Shown in pieces: positions 1-9,332 of a stretch of DNA of 64,000 nt. Origin of the DNA: Peptoniphilus sp. BV3C26. GTDB lineage: Bacteria; Bacillota; Clostridia; Tissierellales; Peptoniphilaceae. The DNA lies in assembly GCF_000478985.1 (NCBI RefSeq), contig NZ_AWXB01000005.1, forward strand, positions 24,126 through 88,125, in the 5' to 3' direction. The notes under the pieces were generated by a model, which saw nothing but the letters and a program-made list of their open reading frames with translations, was not told the origin of the DNA and ran no database searches. How positions within the stretch are numbered: the stretch's first letter is position 1; each line of letters opens with the position of its first letter. The translations under genes and the position numbers were made by a program.

Positions 1-605
1 CATAAAATTAATATACCTGGTCTTTGAAATTTATAAGCGCAGATTGAAAAAAATAAAAGACATATAATTGTAACTCCGCTTGCCAGTCCATCTAATCCGT
101 CAGTTAAATTTACAGAATTTACCGTTCCCACAATTACAAAAATTATAAAGGGAATATAAAATATCCCGAAATTAACCATATTTTTTACTAGAGGCAAATA
201 GACATTGGTTGATAAATCTTTTGAATTATATTGAAAAATAAGAAGTATTACAGCACCAAAAATTTGAAGCAAAAGTTTTTGAAGCGCCGTAAGCCCTAAA
301 TTTCTTTTTTTTACAACTTTAATATAGTCATCAATAAAACCTACTGATCCAAATATAAAAGTTGATATTAATATAACCATAGAATCTAAGTTAAAATTAA
401 AAGTAATAATCGTAGATCCAAGTAAGGAAATTAAAAATATAAGTCCTCCTATTGTAGGAGTTCCACCCTTAACTAAATGGCTTAAAGGACCTTCTTCTCT
501 AATACTTTGCCCTGCATTAAGCCTGTGTAAAAGAGGTATTATTATCGGCCCTAAAATTAAAGAAAAAACCAAGCCTGCCATAAAAGAAGCTATATATCTA
601 AACAT
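1..605 (-). CDS. mraY: MraY, phospho-MurNAc-pentapeptide transferase (3' end cut by window)
   Basis: Makes lipid I by moving phospho-MurNAc-pentapeptide from UDP onto undecaprenyl phosphate at the cytoplasmic face of the membrane. My own translation from the ATG at 605 starts MFRYIASFMAG and gives about 201 residues before the window edge. It shows the family motifs HLVKGGTPTIGG (about residues 46-57), the catalytic Asp pair in GFIDDYIKV and the NLTDGLDGLA motif, with hydrophobic segments between them. It starts 15 bp after the PBP gene ends and follows the standard dcw order. The C-terminal part lies outside the window. Confidence 0.96.
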   Translation of the reverse strand, partial: MFRYIASFMAGLVFSLILGPIIIPLLHRLNAGQSIREEGPLSHLVKGGTPTIGGLIFLISLLGSTIITFNFNLDSMVILISTFIFGSVGFIDDYIKVVKKRNLGLTALQKLLLQIFGAVILLIFQYNSKDLSTNVYLPLVKNMVNFGIFYIPFIIFVIVGTVNSVNLTDGLDGLASGVTIICLLFFSICAYKFQRPGILIL

Positions 606-619
606 TATTTATCTCTCTT

Positions 620-2941
620 TCATCTATTTTTTTTATTATTATTTTCATTATTGTTTTTTCCATTTTCTTTGTGACTGTTTTTTTCTTCAAAAGAATTTTC
701 ATCTTCAGATTTATTTTCATCATAATTAGTTAAATTGTCACATTTTAATAGAATTTTTGATTCTTCAGTCAGTCTCGTACCAGGAAGAGGTTTTTGAGAT
801 ACTATAGAACCGTTGCCTACAATATTATACTCTATGTTAAGAGCTTTTAAAATAGATTCTGCTTGCTGGTCTTTCATTCCTGTCATAAGAGGCATTATTT
901 TTTCTTCGTCAGGATCATTTAACTCAACATCAATAATTGTTCCGTTTTTTACAATACTTCCCGCTTTTGGGTTTTGTGAAATTACAACAGATGAGTCCTT
1001 TGTGTTTTTATTTGGAGTATTAAATCTAAGTCCTGCATCGACCAAAATTTTTCCCGCATCAATTACAAGTCTATTTGTTACATCAGGAACTTCAATATCT
1101 TCTTTTAAGGCATTTTCATCAACTTTTTCAGTTTTAGGTACTTTTAAATACTCAAGAGATTTAGCCATAACTTCTTGGGCAATGGGAGCAGCTACAGTTG
1201 CTCCATAAAAATCTCCCTTCGGTCTATTTATTACTACTAAAACTGTTATTTGAGGATCCATTGCCGGTGCAAGTCCTATAAAAGAGGAGTTATATTCATC
1301 TTCATAACCATTAGCAGATGCTATATAGGCTGTCCCTGTTTTTCCCCCTATTTTATATCCTGGAACTTGCGCCTTCTTACCTGTTCCTTCTTCAACAACT
1401 TTTGCCATTATGTCTTTAAGAGTTTTTGAAGTTTCTTGAGAAATAACCCTTCTTAAAGTATTGGTTTTAAATTTTTCAATTATATTTCCATCATTATCTA
1501 CAACTTCTTTTATAATCCTGGGTTCATTTAAAAATCCCCCGTTTCCTATGGCGGAAACAGCATTGATTAATTGGATTGGAGTAACAGCTATACCATGGCC
1601 ATAGCTCATTGTAGAAATACTTACTTTTGATATATGTTTAGGATCTTTAGGTATTGTACCATTTACTTCTCCTTTAAGATCAATTCCCGTCTTATCTCCA
1701 AATCCGAAAGCTCTTATATATTTTAAAAATCTTTCAGGCCCCAATTCTCTTCCTACTTTTACAAGGGTTATGTTGCAAGATTCTTCCATTGCCTCTAAAA
1801 AAGTTCTGGGTCCCCTGTTTTTTGAAGTACATGAAATTTTAACTCCCTTCATGTCAGTTAAAACTCCTGGGCAGGTATAAACTCTACTTGGATTTGTAGT
1901 CGCTTCTTCAATGGCAGCAGCAGCAGTTATAAGTTTAAATGTTGATCCTGGTTCATATTGAGATTCAACTGAAAAATTTTTCCAGTTTTCTGCCCAAAGA
2001 TCAACTTTATCACTATCTTTTAGTCCTTTCCATTCCTCTTCTTGTTTTTTATTTATAGGATTTCTCGGCTCATTTGGATCATATTCATCTAAATTTACCA
2101 TGGCAAGAATTTGTGCAGTTTTTGTATCCTGAACTATAATTGAAACCTTATCTGGTTCATATAAATTATAGGCTTTTTGAGCAGCTTCATCAGCAAAATT
2201 TTGAATGTTTACATCTATTGAAGATACTAAATTAAAACCGTTTTTTGGGGCATAGTTTTCTTCTTTTGTCATTGGTATTTGTTGCTGCTGTTCACTTTTT
2301 ATTTTTATTGATTTTCCCGCGATTCCTGACAATTCATCATCATAATAAGATTCAAGACCATAAATTCCGAAGTTTTCATTATTTAAAAATCCTAAGACAT
2401 GGGCTGCTGATTTTCCGAAAGGATAAAATCTTTTTATATAGTCTTCATTACTTATTCTGGGATTATTTAATTCTCTTATTTTTAAGGCAACTTTTCTATC
2501 AACATCTCTGGCAATTCTCACCATTTTATCTTGACTTATTTGCAAAAGTAAATCTTCCCTATTTAAATTTAAAATATTAGCAAGACTTGTTGCATCTTCT
2601 TCTAAGGTTTTTTTCCTGTCAATGTTAAATTTTGCCATTCTGTCTTCATATTGCTGATCAGATTCTCTCTTGCCCTTGTTTTTTCCCCCACGAGGAATTA
2701 TTAGGCTTGAATCGTAATAAATAGTAGATTTAGAAACATTTAATGCCATAACCTTTTTATTTCTGTCATAAATTAATCCTCTATTGGATTGAATACTTTC
2801 TTGTTTTGTAAGTTGTCTTAAAGCTGCTTTTGTAAGTTCTTCAGATTCAAAAGCTTGTATATATAATAGCCTTACGGCAATTAAAATAAATAAAAAAACC
2901 AGGACTGTTAATGTAAAAAAAATCCTCTTGTTAGAACTCAC
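620..2941 (-). CDS. Class B penicillin-binding protein, FtsI/SpoVD type, two PASTA domains
   Basis: Septal peptidoglycan transpeptidase. One membrane anchor (residues 7-25) precedes the PBP dimerisation domain and the transpeptidase domain with its three active-site motifs: STFK at 333-336 (nucleophile S333), SCN at 388-390 and KTG at 534-536. Two PASTA domains follow (about 617-674 and 682-734), then a low-complexity Asn/Lys/Glu tail. Two PASTA domains recall PBP2x; the clostridial SpoVD usually has one. It lies between ftsL and mraY as in other dcw clusters. No sporulation gene is seen in the window, so a role in vegetative division (FtsI) is the better reading. Confidence 0.93.
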   Translation of the reverse strand: MSSNKRIFFTLTVLVFLFILIAVRLLYIQAFESEELTKAALRQLTKQESIQSNRGLIYDRNKKVMALNVSKSTIYYDSSLIIPRGGKNKGKRESDQQYEDRMAKFNIDRKKTLEEDATSLANILNLNREDLLLQISQDKMVRIARDVDRKVALKIRELNNPRISNEDYIKRFYPFGKSAAHVLGFLNNENFGIYGLESYYDDELSGIAGKSIKIKSEQQQQIPMTKEENYAPKNGFNLVSSIDVNIQNFADEAAQKAYNLYEPDKVSIIVQDTKTAQILAMVNLDEYDPNEPRNPINKKQEEEWKGLKDSDKVDLWAENWKNFSVESQYEPGSTFKLITAAAAIEEATTNPSRVYTCPGVLTDMKGVKISCTSKNRGPRTFLEAMEESCNITLVKVGRELGPERFLKYIRAFGFGDKTGIDLKGEVNGTIPKDPKHISKVSISTMSYGHGIAVTPIQLINAVSAIGNGGFLNEPRIIKEVVDNDGNIIEKFKTNTLRRVISQETSKTLKDIMAKVVEEGTGKKAQVPGYKIGGKTGTAYIASANGYEDEYNSSFIGLAPAMDPQITVLVVINRPKGDFYGATVAAPIAQEVMAKSLEYLKVPKTEKVDENALKEDIEVPDVTNRLVIDAGKILVDAGLRFNTPNKNTKDSSVVISQNPKAGSIVKNGTIIDVELNDPDEEKIMPLMTGMKDQQAESILKALNIEYNIVGNGSIVSQKPLPGTRLTEESKILLKCDNLTNYDENKSEDENSFEEKNSHKENGKNNNENNNKKNR

Positions 2942-3008
2942 AATTGTTTTTTTACTTTTTCCCCGGTTTTATCTTTACGGTTGTTTAATTTCAAAACTGC
3001 CTCCCCAG

Positions 3009-3410
3009 TTAATTTTTAGTAAATGATTTAATAACTGAAACTATGGGACTTAAAAATACGTTGTTGTTAACATCTTTTTGTTTTTTATCTTCCTTGACAT
3101 CTATGTAAACAATTTGTTTTTCATCCGGATGAACCATTCCAAGTTTATACATTGCTGCATCTTGAATTTCTTGAGAACTTATAATTCCTTTTATTTCTCC
3201 TTCAAGAGACAATTTTGTATTTTCAAGATCTTTTATTTCGCTTTCTTGTTTTATCAATGCTCTATCTAAATTTGAAATTTGTGCTTGAAGAGCTGTTACA
3301 ACTATAGATAATATTATAACAAGTATACAAGTAAGTACAAGTGGCATGTTAGACATTTTAATTTTTCTTTTTCTTATAAGGCTTTTTTGCCTTTTTAACT
3401 TACCCTTCAT
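3009..3410 (-). CDS. ftsL: FtsL-like cell-division protein
   Basis: Small bitopic divisome protein of 133 aa. A basic cytoplasmic tail of about 22 residues is followed by one membrane span (about 23-45) and an extracytoplasmic heptad-rich coiled coil (about 45-80), the FtsL/DivIC layout that recruits FtsW/FtsI. The frame is open back to a GTG at 3434. I choose the ATG at 3410 because a GGAG ribosome site lies six bases before it. The gene overlaps the end of rsmH by 11 bp, so translation is probably coupled. Sequence conservation in this family is poor; the assignment rests on topology and position between rsmH and the PBP gene. Confidence 0.85.
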   Translation of the reverse strand: MKGKLKRQKSLIRKRKIKMSNMPLVLTCILVIILSIVVTALQAQISNLDRALIKQESEIKDLENTKLSLEGEIKGIISSQEIQDAAMYKLGMVHPDEKQIVYIDVKEDKKQKDVNNNVFLSPIVSVIKSFTKN

Positions 3411-4353
3411 GGCTATCTCCAATTTTTTCCGCACATCTTAATTTTGCTGAGTGCGCTCTGTTATTTTCTTCAAGCTCTTCTTTTGAAGCTACTATAGGTT
3501 TTCTTGTAATAATTTCTATTTCCCTTTTTTTATCGCAATTGCAGTAGGGCATTTCCGGTGGACAAATACAATCAAGGTAGTAATATTTAAAAGTTTCTTT
3601 AACTATCCTGTCTTCAAGAGAATGAAAAGATATTACACATATTCTCCCACCCACATTAAGTCTCTCTATCATTTTTCCAAGGCTTTTTCTCAACACACCT
3701 ATCTCATTGTTAGTTTCTATTCTTAAAGCTTGGAAAACTCTTTTTGCAGGATGGGGACCTTTTGCTCTGAATTTCATAGGAATTGCAGCTTTTATAATAT
3801 CAACCAGCTCGAAAGTAGTTTCAATTTTTTTCTCATTTCTTTTTTCTACAATAAATTCCGCAATTCTTTGAGACCACTTTTCTTCACCATATTGCCTGAA
3901 AATTCTGATTAAATCTTCCTTAGAATAGTCATTGACAATATCTTTAGCACTTATTTCCATGGAATCGTCCATTCTCATATCAAGAGGCCCGTCATATTTA
4001 TAAGAAAAACCTCTGTCTCCCTGGTCAAATTGATATGAGCTTACTCCAAGATCAAGTAAAATTCCGTCAACCTTATCTATATCTAATGAATTTAAAACTT
4101 CTTCAAAATTTCCATAATTGTTGTGAAACAATTTATAGTTTTGATTAATTTTAGATAATCTCTTCTCTGACGCTTCTAAAGCTATCTTATCCTGATCAAT
4201 GCCTATTAATAGACCTGTTCCTTCAAGTCTTCTAAGTATTTCCGATGAATGTCCCGCTCCGCCTAAAGTTCCGTCTACATATATTTTATTTTTTCTTATA
4301 TTTAATAAATTTATGGTTTCATCAAATAAAACCGGAGTGTGTTCAAATTTCAT
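3400..4353 (-). CDS. rsmH: RsmH, 16S rRNA m4C1402 methyltransferase
   Basis: SAM-dependent N4-methylation of C1402 in the ribosomal P site. At 317 aa it has the normal family length. The N-terminal HTPVLFDETINLL and the SAM-binding YVDGTLGGAGHS motif (about residues 25-36) are typical, followed by the inserted helical domain and the conserved SFHSLEDRIVK near residue 245. It follows mraZ without a gap and overlaps ftsL, so mraZ-rsmH-ftsL-PBP-mraY is one transcription unit. Confidence 0.96.
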   Translation of the reverse strand: MKFEHTPVLFDETINLLNIRKNKIYVDGTLGGAGHSSEILRRLEGTGLLIGIDQDKIALEASEKRLSKINQNYKLFHNNYGNFEEVLNSLDIDKVDGILLDLGVSSYQFDQGDRGFSYKYDGPLDMRMDDSMEISAKDIVNDYSKEDLIRIFRQYGEEKWSQRIAEFIVEKRNEKKIETTFELVDIIKAAIPMKFRAKGPHPAKRVFQALRIETNNEIGVLRKSLGKMIERLNVGGRICVISFHSLEDRIVKETFKYYYLDCICPPEMPYCNCDKKREIEIITRKPIVASKEELEENNRAHSAKLRCAEKIGDSHEG

Positions 4354-4785
4354 TTATATACCTAACTGATCTAAAGTTTGGGCTTGTTCTTCGTAACTTA
4401 ATCCTTCTTGAGAATTAAATTCTTCCCACTTGTCTTGTGCCCATATTTCAGCCCTCGTATCAAGACCTATAATCACAAGTTCTTTTCCCATTTCAGCATG
4501 GTCTCTAAGATTTTGAGGGAGCAAAACTCTACCCTGTTTATCAATAGATGAAGTAACGGCTCCGGAGTAAAAGTTCCTAAGAAATGCTCTGGCATTTTTA
4601 TTTGAAAGTGGTAGTTCTTTAAGTTTGGAGGTTATTCTCTCCCATTCATTTTTAGGATATAAAAAGACACAATTATCTAAGCCTTTAGTAAGTACAAAAT
4701 CTCCTAAAATTGAATCACGAAATTTAGATGGAATTGTTATTCTTCCTCTTTCATCGAGGGTGAGATTGTATTGGCCTATAAGCAT
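4354..4785 (-). CDS. mraZ: MraZ, transcriptional regulator of the dcw cluster
   Basis: DNA-binding AbrB-fold protein of 143 aa that represses its own operon. It has two SpoVT/AbrB-like halves, each carrying a DERGRITIP / DKQGRVLLP type motif (about residues 11-19 and 82-90). First gene of the cell-wall/division operon. The ATG at 4785 is preceded by AGGGAG, which is also the last unit of the 10-bp operator array just upstream, so repressor binding and translation initiation sites abut. Confidence 0.95.
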   Translation of the reverse strand: MLIGQYNLTLDERGRITIPSKFRDSILGDFVLTKGLDNCVFLYPKNEWERITSKLKELPLSNKNARAFLRNFYSGAVTSSIDKQGRVLLPQNLRDHAEMGKELVIIGLDTRAEIWAQDKWEEFNSQEGLSYEEQAQTLDQLGI

Positions 4786-4787
4786 TT

Positions 4788-4847
4788 TTTTCTCCCTTTT
4801 ACTCCATTTTAAACCATATTACTCCATTTGCTTATATTTTACACCAT
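4788..4847 (-). promoter_or_regulatory. MraZ operator: 10-bp-pitch direct repeats
   Basis: Read on the minus strand, the 60 bp before mraZ fall into six exact 10-bp steps. Four carry the unit ATGGWGTAAA or a close variant (4838-4847, 4818-4827, 4808-4817, 4798-4807), and 4788-4797 is AGGGAGAAAA, which holds the ribosome site. The second step (4828-4837) is degenerate. MraZ proteins bind short G-rich direct repeats at a one-turn pitch in front of mraZ, so this is read as the autoregulatory operator. The promoter probably overlaps it. Confidence 0.7.
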
Positions 4848-4946
4848 CTCATCAGGTAAATCTACTGTAATTTTAGTTATTTTCAATATTTTAAAAAAAT
4901 TTTTTAATTTTTTATGATTTATTTGAAACATTTTTTGTTTTTTATT

Positions 4947-5116
4947 TTTTATGCCATATGTGAAGCATTATTTTTTATTTTATTTCATTTGGCTAAGGCC
5001 GCCGAACCAATAAAATTGGTCTCTATATTTTTCATAAATATCTGTGCGAGAAATCAAAACCAATTTTTTTAAATATTTTTTATGCTCTATGTGAAGCATT
5101 TTATTTTTGTTTAAAT
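4947..5116. repeat. Intergenic repeat block, copy A
   Basis: Non-coding AT-rich stretch between the pdxS terminator and the MraZ operator. It holds two near-identical 19-mers (4951-4969 and 5082-5100, ATGCYMTATGTGAAGCATT), each an imperfect ATGCT/AGCAT stem-loop. Between them are a GC-rich hairpin (GGCTAAGGCC at 4991-5000) and the palindrome ACCAATAAAATTGGT at 5006-5020. The same elements recur near 30,430-30,625, so this is a dispersed intergenic repeat family. No ORF and no function evident. Confidence 0.6.
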
Positions 5117-5145
5117 AAAAAAATCCCATCGACTTAATCGATGGG
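5117..5145 (-). terminator. Rho-independent terminator of pdxS
   Basis: Perfect 9-bp stem (CCCATCGAT...TCGATGGG type, 5125-5145) followed on the minus strand by an ATTTTTTT tract (5117-5124). It lies 30 bp after the pdxS stop and shows that no pdxT follows pdxS in this unit. Confidence 0.88.
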
Positions 5146-5174
5146 TTTATAGGAGTTAGATAAATTATGAAATT

Positions 5175-6032
5175 CTATCTGTTAGCCATTATTATTTTTA
5201 TTTCTTCTTCATTTATGCCAACCATTGCTTCTCCAAGATCTTCAGATACTTCAGCAATTATTTTGTCATCCATGTAATTTTCAACTGCCTTTACAATTGC
5301 TTTAGCTCTTTTTTCTGGATTATTTGATTTAAAAATTCCTGATCCTACAAATACTCCTTCAGCTCCTAATCTTCTCATAAGAGCTGCGTCTGCTGGTGTT
5401 GCCACTCCGCCAGCACTAAAGTTTGCAACTGGAAGTTTTTTATTGTCATGAACATATTTTAAAAGTTCATAACTTACTTGCATTTCTTTTGCTGTTTTAT
5501 ATAATTCGTCTTCTTTTAAACTTGCTACAAAAGACATTTGACCTATGATTTTTCTTAAATGATTTACAGCTTGAGAAACATCTCCTGTTCCTGCTTCACC
5601 TTTTGTTCTGATCATAGAAGCCCCTTCTTCAATTCTTCTCAAAGCTTCTCCTAAATCTCTTGCGCCACATACAAAAGGTGTTTTAAAGTTTTTCTTATCA
5701 ATGTGGTTATCGTTGTCTGCCGGAGTTAAGACTTCAGATTCATCTATGTAGTCTATTCCTATAGCTTCAAGGATTGATGCTTCAACAAAATGTCCTATTC
5801 TGCATTTTGCCATTACAGGAATTTTTACTGTTTTTTTAATTTCTTTAATCATCTTAGGATCACTCATTCTTGATACTCCTCCCACAGCTCTAATGTCGGC
5901 AGGAATTCTTTCGAGAGCCATAACTGCAACTGCTCCAGCTTCTTCTGCAATTTTTGCTTGTTCAGGGCTTGTTACATCCATAATTACTCCACCCTTTAAG
6001 GAGTTTGTAAGTTCAATAAATTTTTTATTCAT
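5175..6032 (-). CDS. pdxS: PdxS, pyridoxal 5'-phosphate synthase lyase subunit
   Basis: Synthase half of the DXP-independent vitamin B6 pathway: condenses ribose 5-phosphate, glyceraldehyde 3-phosphate and ammonia to PLP. 285 aa, a (beta/alpha)8 barrel. K76 in [10 protein letters not shown] forms the first Schiff base and K144 in [10 protein letters not shown] is the second, swinging lysine. The usual partner, glutaminase pdxT, is not adjacent: a strong terminator follows. PdxT may be elsewhere, or free ammonia may be used. A MocR-type regulator gene lies divergently upstream, the normal PdxR arrangement. Confidence 0.97.
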   Translation of the reverse strand: MNKKFIELTNSLKGGVIMDVTSPEQAKIAEEAGAVAVMALERIPADIRAVGGVSRMSDPKMIKEIKKTVKIPVMAKCRIGHFVEASILEAIGIDYIDESEVLTPADNDNHIDKKNFKTPFVCGARDLGEALRRIEEGASMIRTKGEAGTGDVSQAVNHLRKIIGQMSFVASLKEDELYKTAKEMQVSYELLKYVHDNKKLPVANFSAGGVATPADAALMRRLGAEGVFVGSGIFKSNNPEKRAKAIVKAVENYMDDKIIAEVSEDLGEAMVGINEEEIKIIMANR

Positions 6033-6062
6033 ATTTTACCTCTCATTTATTATTTTAATGAC

Positions 6063-6100
6063 ATTATAAGCGTTTTTTGATATCATCAAAAGTATCAAAA
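6063..6100 (-). promoter_or_regulatory. pdxS promoter with ATCAAAA direct repeats
   Basis: On the minus strand a TATAAT -10 box (6063-6068) lies 17 bp from a TTTTGA -35-like box (6086-6091), 31 bp before the pdxS start. Two ATCAAAA copies (6085-6091 and 6094-6100) overlap the -35 side. MocR/PdxR regulators bind direct repeats in such intergenic regions, so these are candidate operator half-sites; that link is inference. Confidence 0.5.
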
Positions 6101-6122
6101 CTATTTATTTTCGAGGTACCAG

Positions 6123-7492
6123 ATGATAACTTTAAATTTTAATAAAGATGAACCTTTATTTTTACAACTTTACAATCACATAAGAAATGAAATTATTTTT
6201 GGAAATTTAAAAAGCGGTACTCCCTTGCCTTCTAAGAGAAATTTGTCAAATCATCTTGGAGTTTCCGTTAATACAGTTACTTCCGCTTATGAAACTTTAA
6301 TGGATGAGGGCTACATTTATTCAAAGGAAAGAGTAGGCTTTTTTGTTGCCGATATTGATAACCTTATTAATATAAAAAAAGAAGAAAAAAATTTAATCTC
6401 CAAAAAATTTTTAAATTATAAGTATGATTTTGATTTAAATAAAAATTCAACTTTTAATTTTCCAAACACTAATTTTAAAAAATTAATTAATGAATCCCTA
6501 TCTTTAGAAAATCTCTTAAATACAAGAGATCCCAAAGGTCTTTATGAACTTAGAAATTCCATTGCAAATTATTTGTTGTCTGCAAGAGGCATTAAAACTA
6601 ATCCTCAGAGTATAATTGTAAGTTCCGGTATAGAATATTTATTTCAGGCTCTTTTTTATATTTTGCCTAAAAATTCAAAATTTACTTTAGAAAATCCCGG
6701 TTATAAAAATCTTTTAAAATTATTTGATCTTAATGGCTTTAAATATGATTTTACCGATGTAGACGATTATGGAATAAATCCATCAAAAATTCCAAAAAAA
6801 TTCAAATATTTTTTTGGTTACCCCATCTCACCAATTTCCTGTCGGCTCAATACTTCCCATTGACAGAAGAATAAAGCTTTTAAATTTTTCAAATAAAGTT
6901 TCCGGTTTCATTATTGAAGATGACTATGACAGTGAGTTTAAATATTACGGAAGACCTATCCCCGCTTTAAAAAGTTTGGATAAAATTGATAGGGTTATTT
7001 ATATTTCCAATTTTTCAAAATCAATTTCACCTACTCTTCGTGTAAGCTATATGATTTTGCCAAAGGACCTTTTAAAAAAATATGAAGATTTAAAACCTTT
7101 TTTAAATTGCCCTGTTCCGAACCTTATTCAAATTTCTCTTTCTAAATTTATAGACGGAGGCTTTTTTGAAAGACATTTAAATAAAATGAGAAAATTATAC
7201 GATGAAAGGCGAAAGTTTGCCCTTTCTCTTTTAAAAACCAAAAAAATTTAAAGTCTTTGATAAAAAAGCCGGCCTTCATTTTATTTTAGAGGTTGATACT
7301 TCTATTAGTGAAGAGGAGCTTATAAAATATTTAAGAGATAATTCTATTTTTATTCAGGGAATTTCAAATTTTTTAAGCAGACCTATAAAATACAAAAAGC
7401 CGAGATTAATACTCGGCTTCGGTAACATGTCAAAAACTTCTCTTGAAGAAGGAATTAATAAAATTATTGAACTTATTAATTCTATTTCTTAA
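6123..7492 (+). pseudogene. PdxR/MocR-type regulator, broken by two frameshifts
   Basis: The N-terminal GntR winged helix (about residues 1-66) and the start of a class-I aminotransferase-like domain are read in one frame from 6123 to about 6818. The sequence continues one frame over as VTPSHQFPVGSILP to about 7240, then shifts again at KVFDKKAGLHFILEV and runs to the TAA at 7490. Both shifts sit at homopolymers (a 7-T run near 6815-6825 and a 7-A run near 7240), each explained by one extra base. The PLP lysine motif NFSKSISPTLR is intact. Either a real pseudogene or sequencing error. The 3' end overlaps udk convergently by 4 bp. Confidence 0.85.
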
Positions 7493-8109
7493 GAATTTAA
7501 AACTTGTTGAATTTTTGTATTTATTAAATCAATGGCAACTTTGTTGTAGCCTCCTTCTGGGATAATTATATCCGCATATCTTTTTGAAGGCTCTACAAAT
7601 TGCAAATGGGCAGGTCTTACACTGGACATATACTGTAAAATTACAGAATCTAAAGTCCTGCCTCTTTCTTTTAAGTCCCTTAAAATTCTTCTTATAATCC
7701 TAACATCACTATCTGTATCCACAAATACTTTTATATCAAGAAGTTCTCTTATTTTTTCTTCTGTTAAAATTAAAATTCCTTCAAGGATTATTACATCTGA
7801 TGGGCTTACATTTTCCCTTTCTTTTTTTCTGTTGTGAACTTCAAAATCATAAATTGGTTTTTCAATTGTTTTGCCATCTATTAAATCCTTAAGTTGAGAA
7901 ATTAAAAGATCATTGTCAAAAGCAAAGGGGTGATCGTAGTTTGTCTTTATTCTTTCTTCGAAGGGTTTATCTGATTGATCTTTATAATAGGAGTCTTGTT
8001 CAATAACTGTAACTGAATCTTTGTCAATTAATTTTATAAGTTCTTTTGTTACAGTTGATTTTCCGCTTCCGCTTCCTCCAGCTATTCCAATTACTACAGG
8101 TTTTTTCAT
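7489..8109 (-). CDS. udk: Uridine kinase
   Basis: Phosphorylates uridine and cytidine to UMP and CMP in pyrimidine salvage. 206 aa, the family's normal length, with the P-loop [12 protein letters not shown] (about residues 8-19), the substrate region [14 protein letters not shown] and the lid arginines in [14 protein letters not shown]. Last gene of the ruvX-to-udk unit; its start overlaps the upstream U32 gene by 4 bp (ATGA). The udk-trhP-trmR neighbourhood matches yrrM-yrrN-yrrO-udk of Bacillus subtilis. Confidence 0.96.
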   Translation of the reverse strand: MKKPVVIGIAGGSGSGKSTVTKELIKLIDKDSVTVIEQDSYYKDQSDKPFEERIKTNYDHPFAFDNDLLISQLKDLIDGKTIEKPIYDFEVHNRKKERENVSPSDVIILEGILILTEEKIRELLDIKVFVDTDSDVRIIRRILRDLKERGRTLDSVILQYMSSVRPAHLQFVEPSKRYADIIIPEGGYNKVAIDLINTKIQQVLNS

Positions 8110-9332
8110 TCCTCATTCTTCCTTCTTATCATATAATTATAAGCGACCGGCTCTTTTATTTTAAATTTAAAAATCATTTGAACCTTATTTGCAAGGTCAA
8201 TTGGCTTATTATTCTTATCGAACATACCCTCAATTTTTTGAGTAAAATGTTTTTTGCCAGGTCCAAAAATTTCAACAGTATCTCCATCAAAAACTCTGTT
8301 TCTCATTTCCACTGTTGCCATTTTACTTTCTTCATCATAATCCAATACAATTCCTATGAAATCGTAGCCTCTAATATAGGAATTGTCAGTATAAACTTGT
8401 GAATCGCTTTTAACTTTTCCATAAAAAAATCCCTTTGTCCAATCTCTGTGAGAAACTTTTTTAAGTTCTTCCATAAGATAGGGATCATATTTATAATTTT
8501 TAGGATCTTTATAATATTCATCAATAGCCATCCTATAAGACCTTATAGTTGTGGCAAGGTAATATTCACTTTTTACTCTTCCCTCAATTTTCAAAGATCT
8601 GATTCCGGCTTCAATTAAATCATCTATATGGTCTATCATGCAAAGATCTTTAGAATTCATAATAAAAGACCCTTCTTCATGTTCTTCTATGGGAAAATAT
8701 TCCCCCGGTCTTTTTTCTTCTACAAGATAATATTTATATCTGCAAGGTTGAGCACAATCTCCCATGTTTGCATCTCTTCCTGTCATATAATTTGATAAAA
8801 GGCATCTGCCTGAATAAGACATACACATTGCTCCATGGGCAAAAGTTTCTATTTCTATATCGTGAGTTTCCCTTATTATTTCCTTTATTTCTTCAAGGGA
8901 TAGTTCTCTTGCAAGGACAACTCTTTTGGCTCCCATTTGTTGCCAAAATTGAACTGTAGATGAATTTGTTACTGAACCTTGTGTTGAAATGTGTATATCT
9001 AATTTATCCGCAGCATTTTTAATTCTCATAAACATACCCGGATCTGACACAATTACAGCATCAACTCCTATATCTTGTAAGGCTTTTGCATATTCTTCAA
9101 TTCCTGAAATATCTTTGTTGTGGGGTACTATATTAAGAGTTACATGGACATTTTTATTTCTTTCATGAGCATATTTAACCCCTTCTTCTATTTGATCTAA
9201 GGAAAAATTTTTTGAAGCCTTTCTAAGTCCAAAACTTTCTCCGCCTAAATAAACTGCATCGGCGCCATAATCTATTGCAGTTTTCAGTTTATTTAAATCT
9301 CCCGCAGGAGCAAGTAATTCTATTTTATTCAC
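8106..9332 (-). CDS. U32-family protein, probable tRNA U34 hydroxylase TrhP
   Basis: Peptidase-U32 family (408 aa). Members of this branch (YegQ, YrrN/YrrO) make 5-hydroxyuridine at tRNA position 34 using prephenate and a Fe-S cluster. Visible are the N-terminal [19 protein letters not shown], the central Cys-rich signature (MCMSYSGRC, then CAQPCRY) and the C-terminal beta barrel. The frame is open to 9365, but GTG at 9332 is the likely start because AGGAGG lies just before it. It overlaps trmR by 8 bp. Only one U32 gene is present where Bacillus has two. Function is from family plus synteny. Confidence 0.8.
   Translation of the reverse strand: MNKIELLAPAGDLNKLKTAIDYGADAVYLGGESFGLRKASKNFSLDQIEEGVKYAHERNKNVHVTLNIVPHNKDISGIEEYAKALQDIGVDAVIVSDPGMFMRIKNAADKLDIHISTQGSVTNSSTVQFWQQMGAKRVVLARELSLEEIKEIIRETHDIEIETFAHGAMCMSYSGRCLLSNYMTGRDANMGDCAQPCRYKYYLVEEKRPGEYFPIEEHEEGSFIMNSKDLCMIDHIDDLIEAGIRSLKIEGRVKSEYYLATTIRSYRMAIDEYYKDPKNYKYDPYLMEELKKVSHRDWTKGFFYGKVKSDSQVYTDNSYIRGYDFIGIVLDYDEESKMATVEMRNRVFDGDTVEIFGPGKKHFTQKIEGMFDKNNKPIDLANKVQMIFKFKIKEPVAYNYMIRRKNEE

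Noticed and set aside
813..1208. Open frames on the plus strand opposite the PBP, mraZ, rnj, alaS, sufS and other genes
   Set aside because: They are antisense shadows of strongly recognisable minus-strand genes, lack ribosome sites and show no family features.
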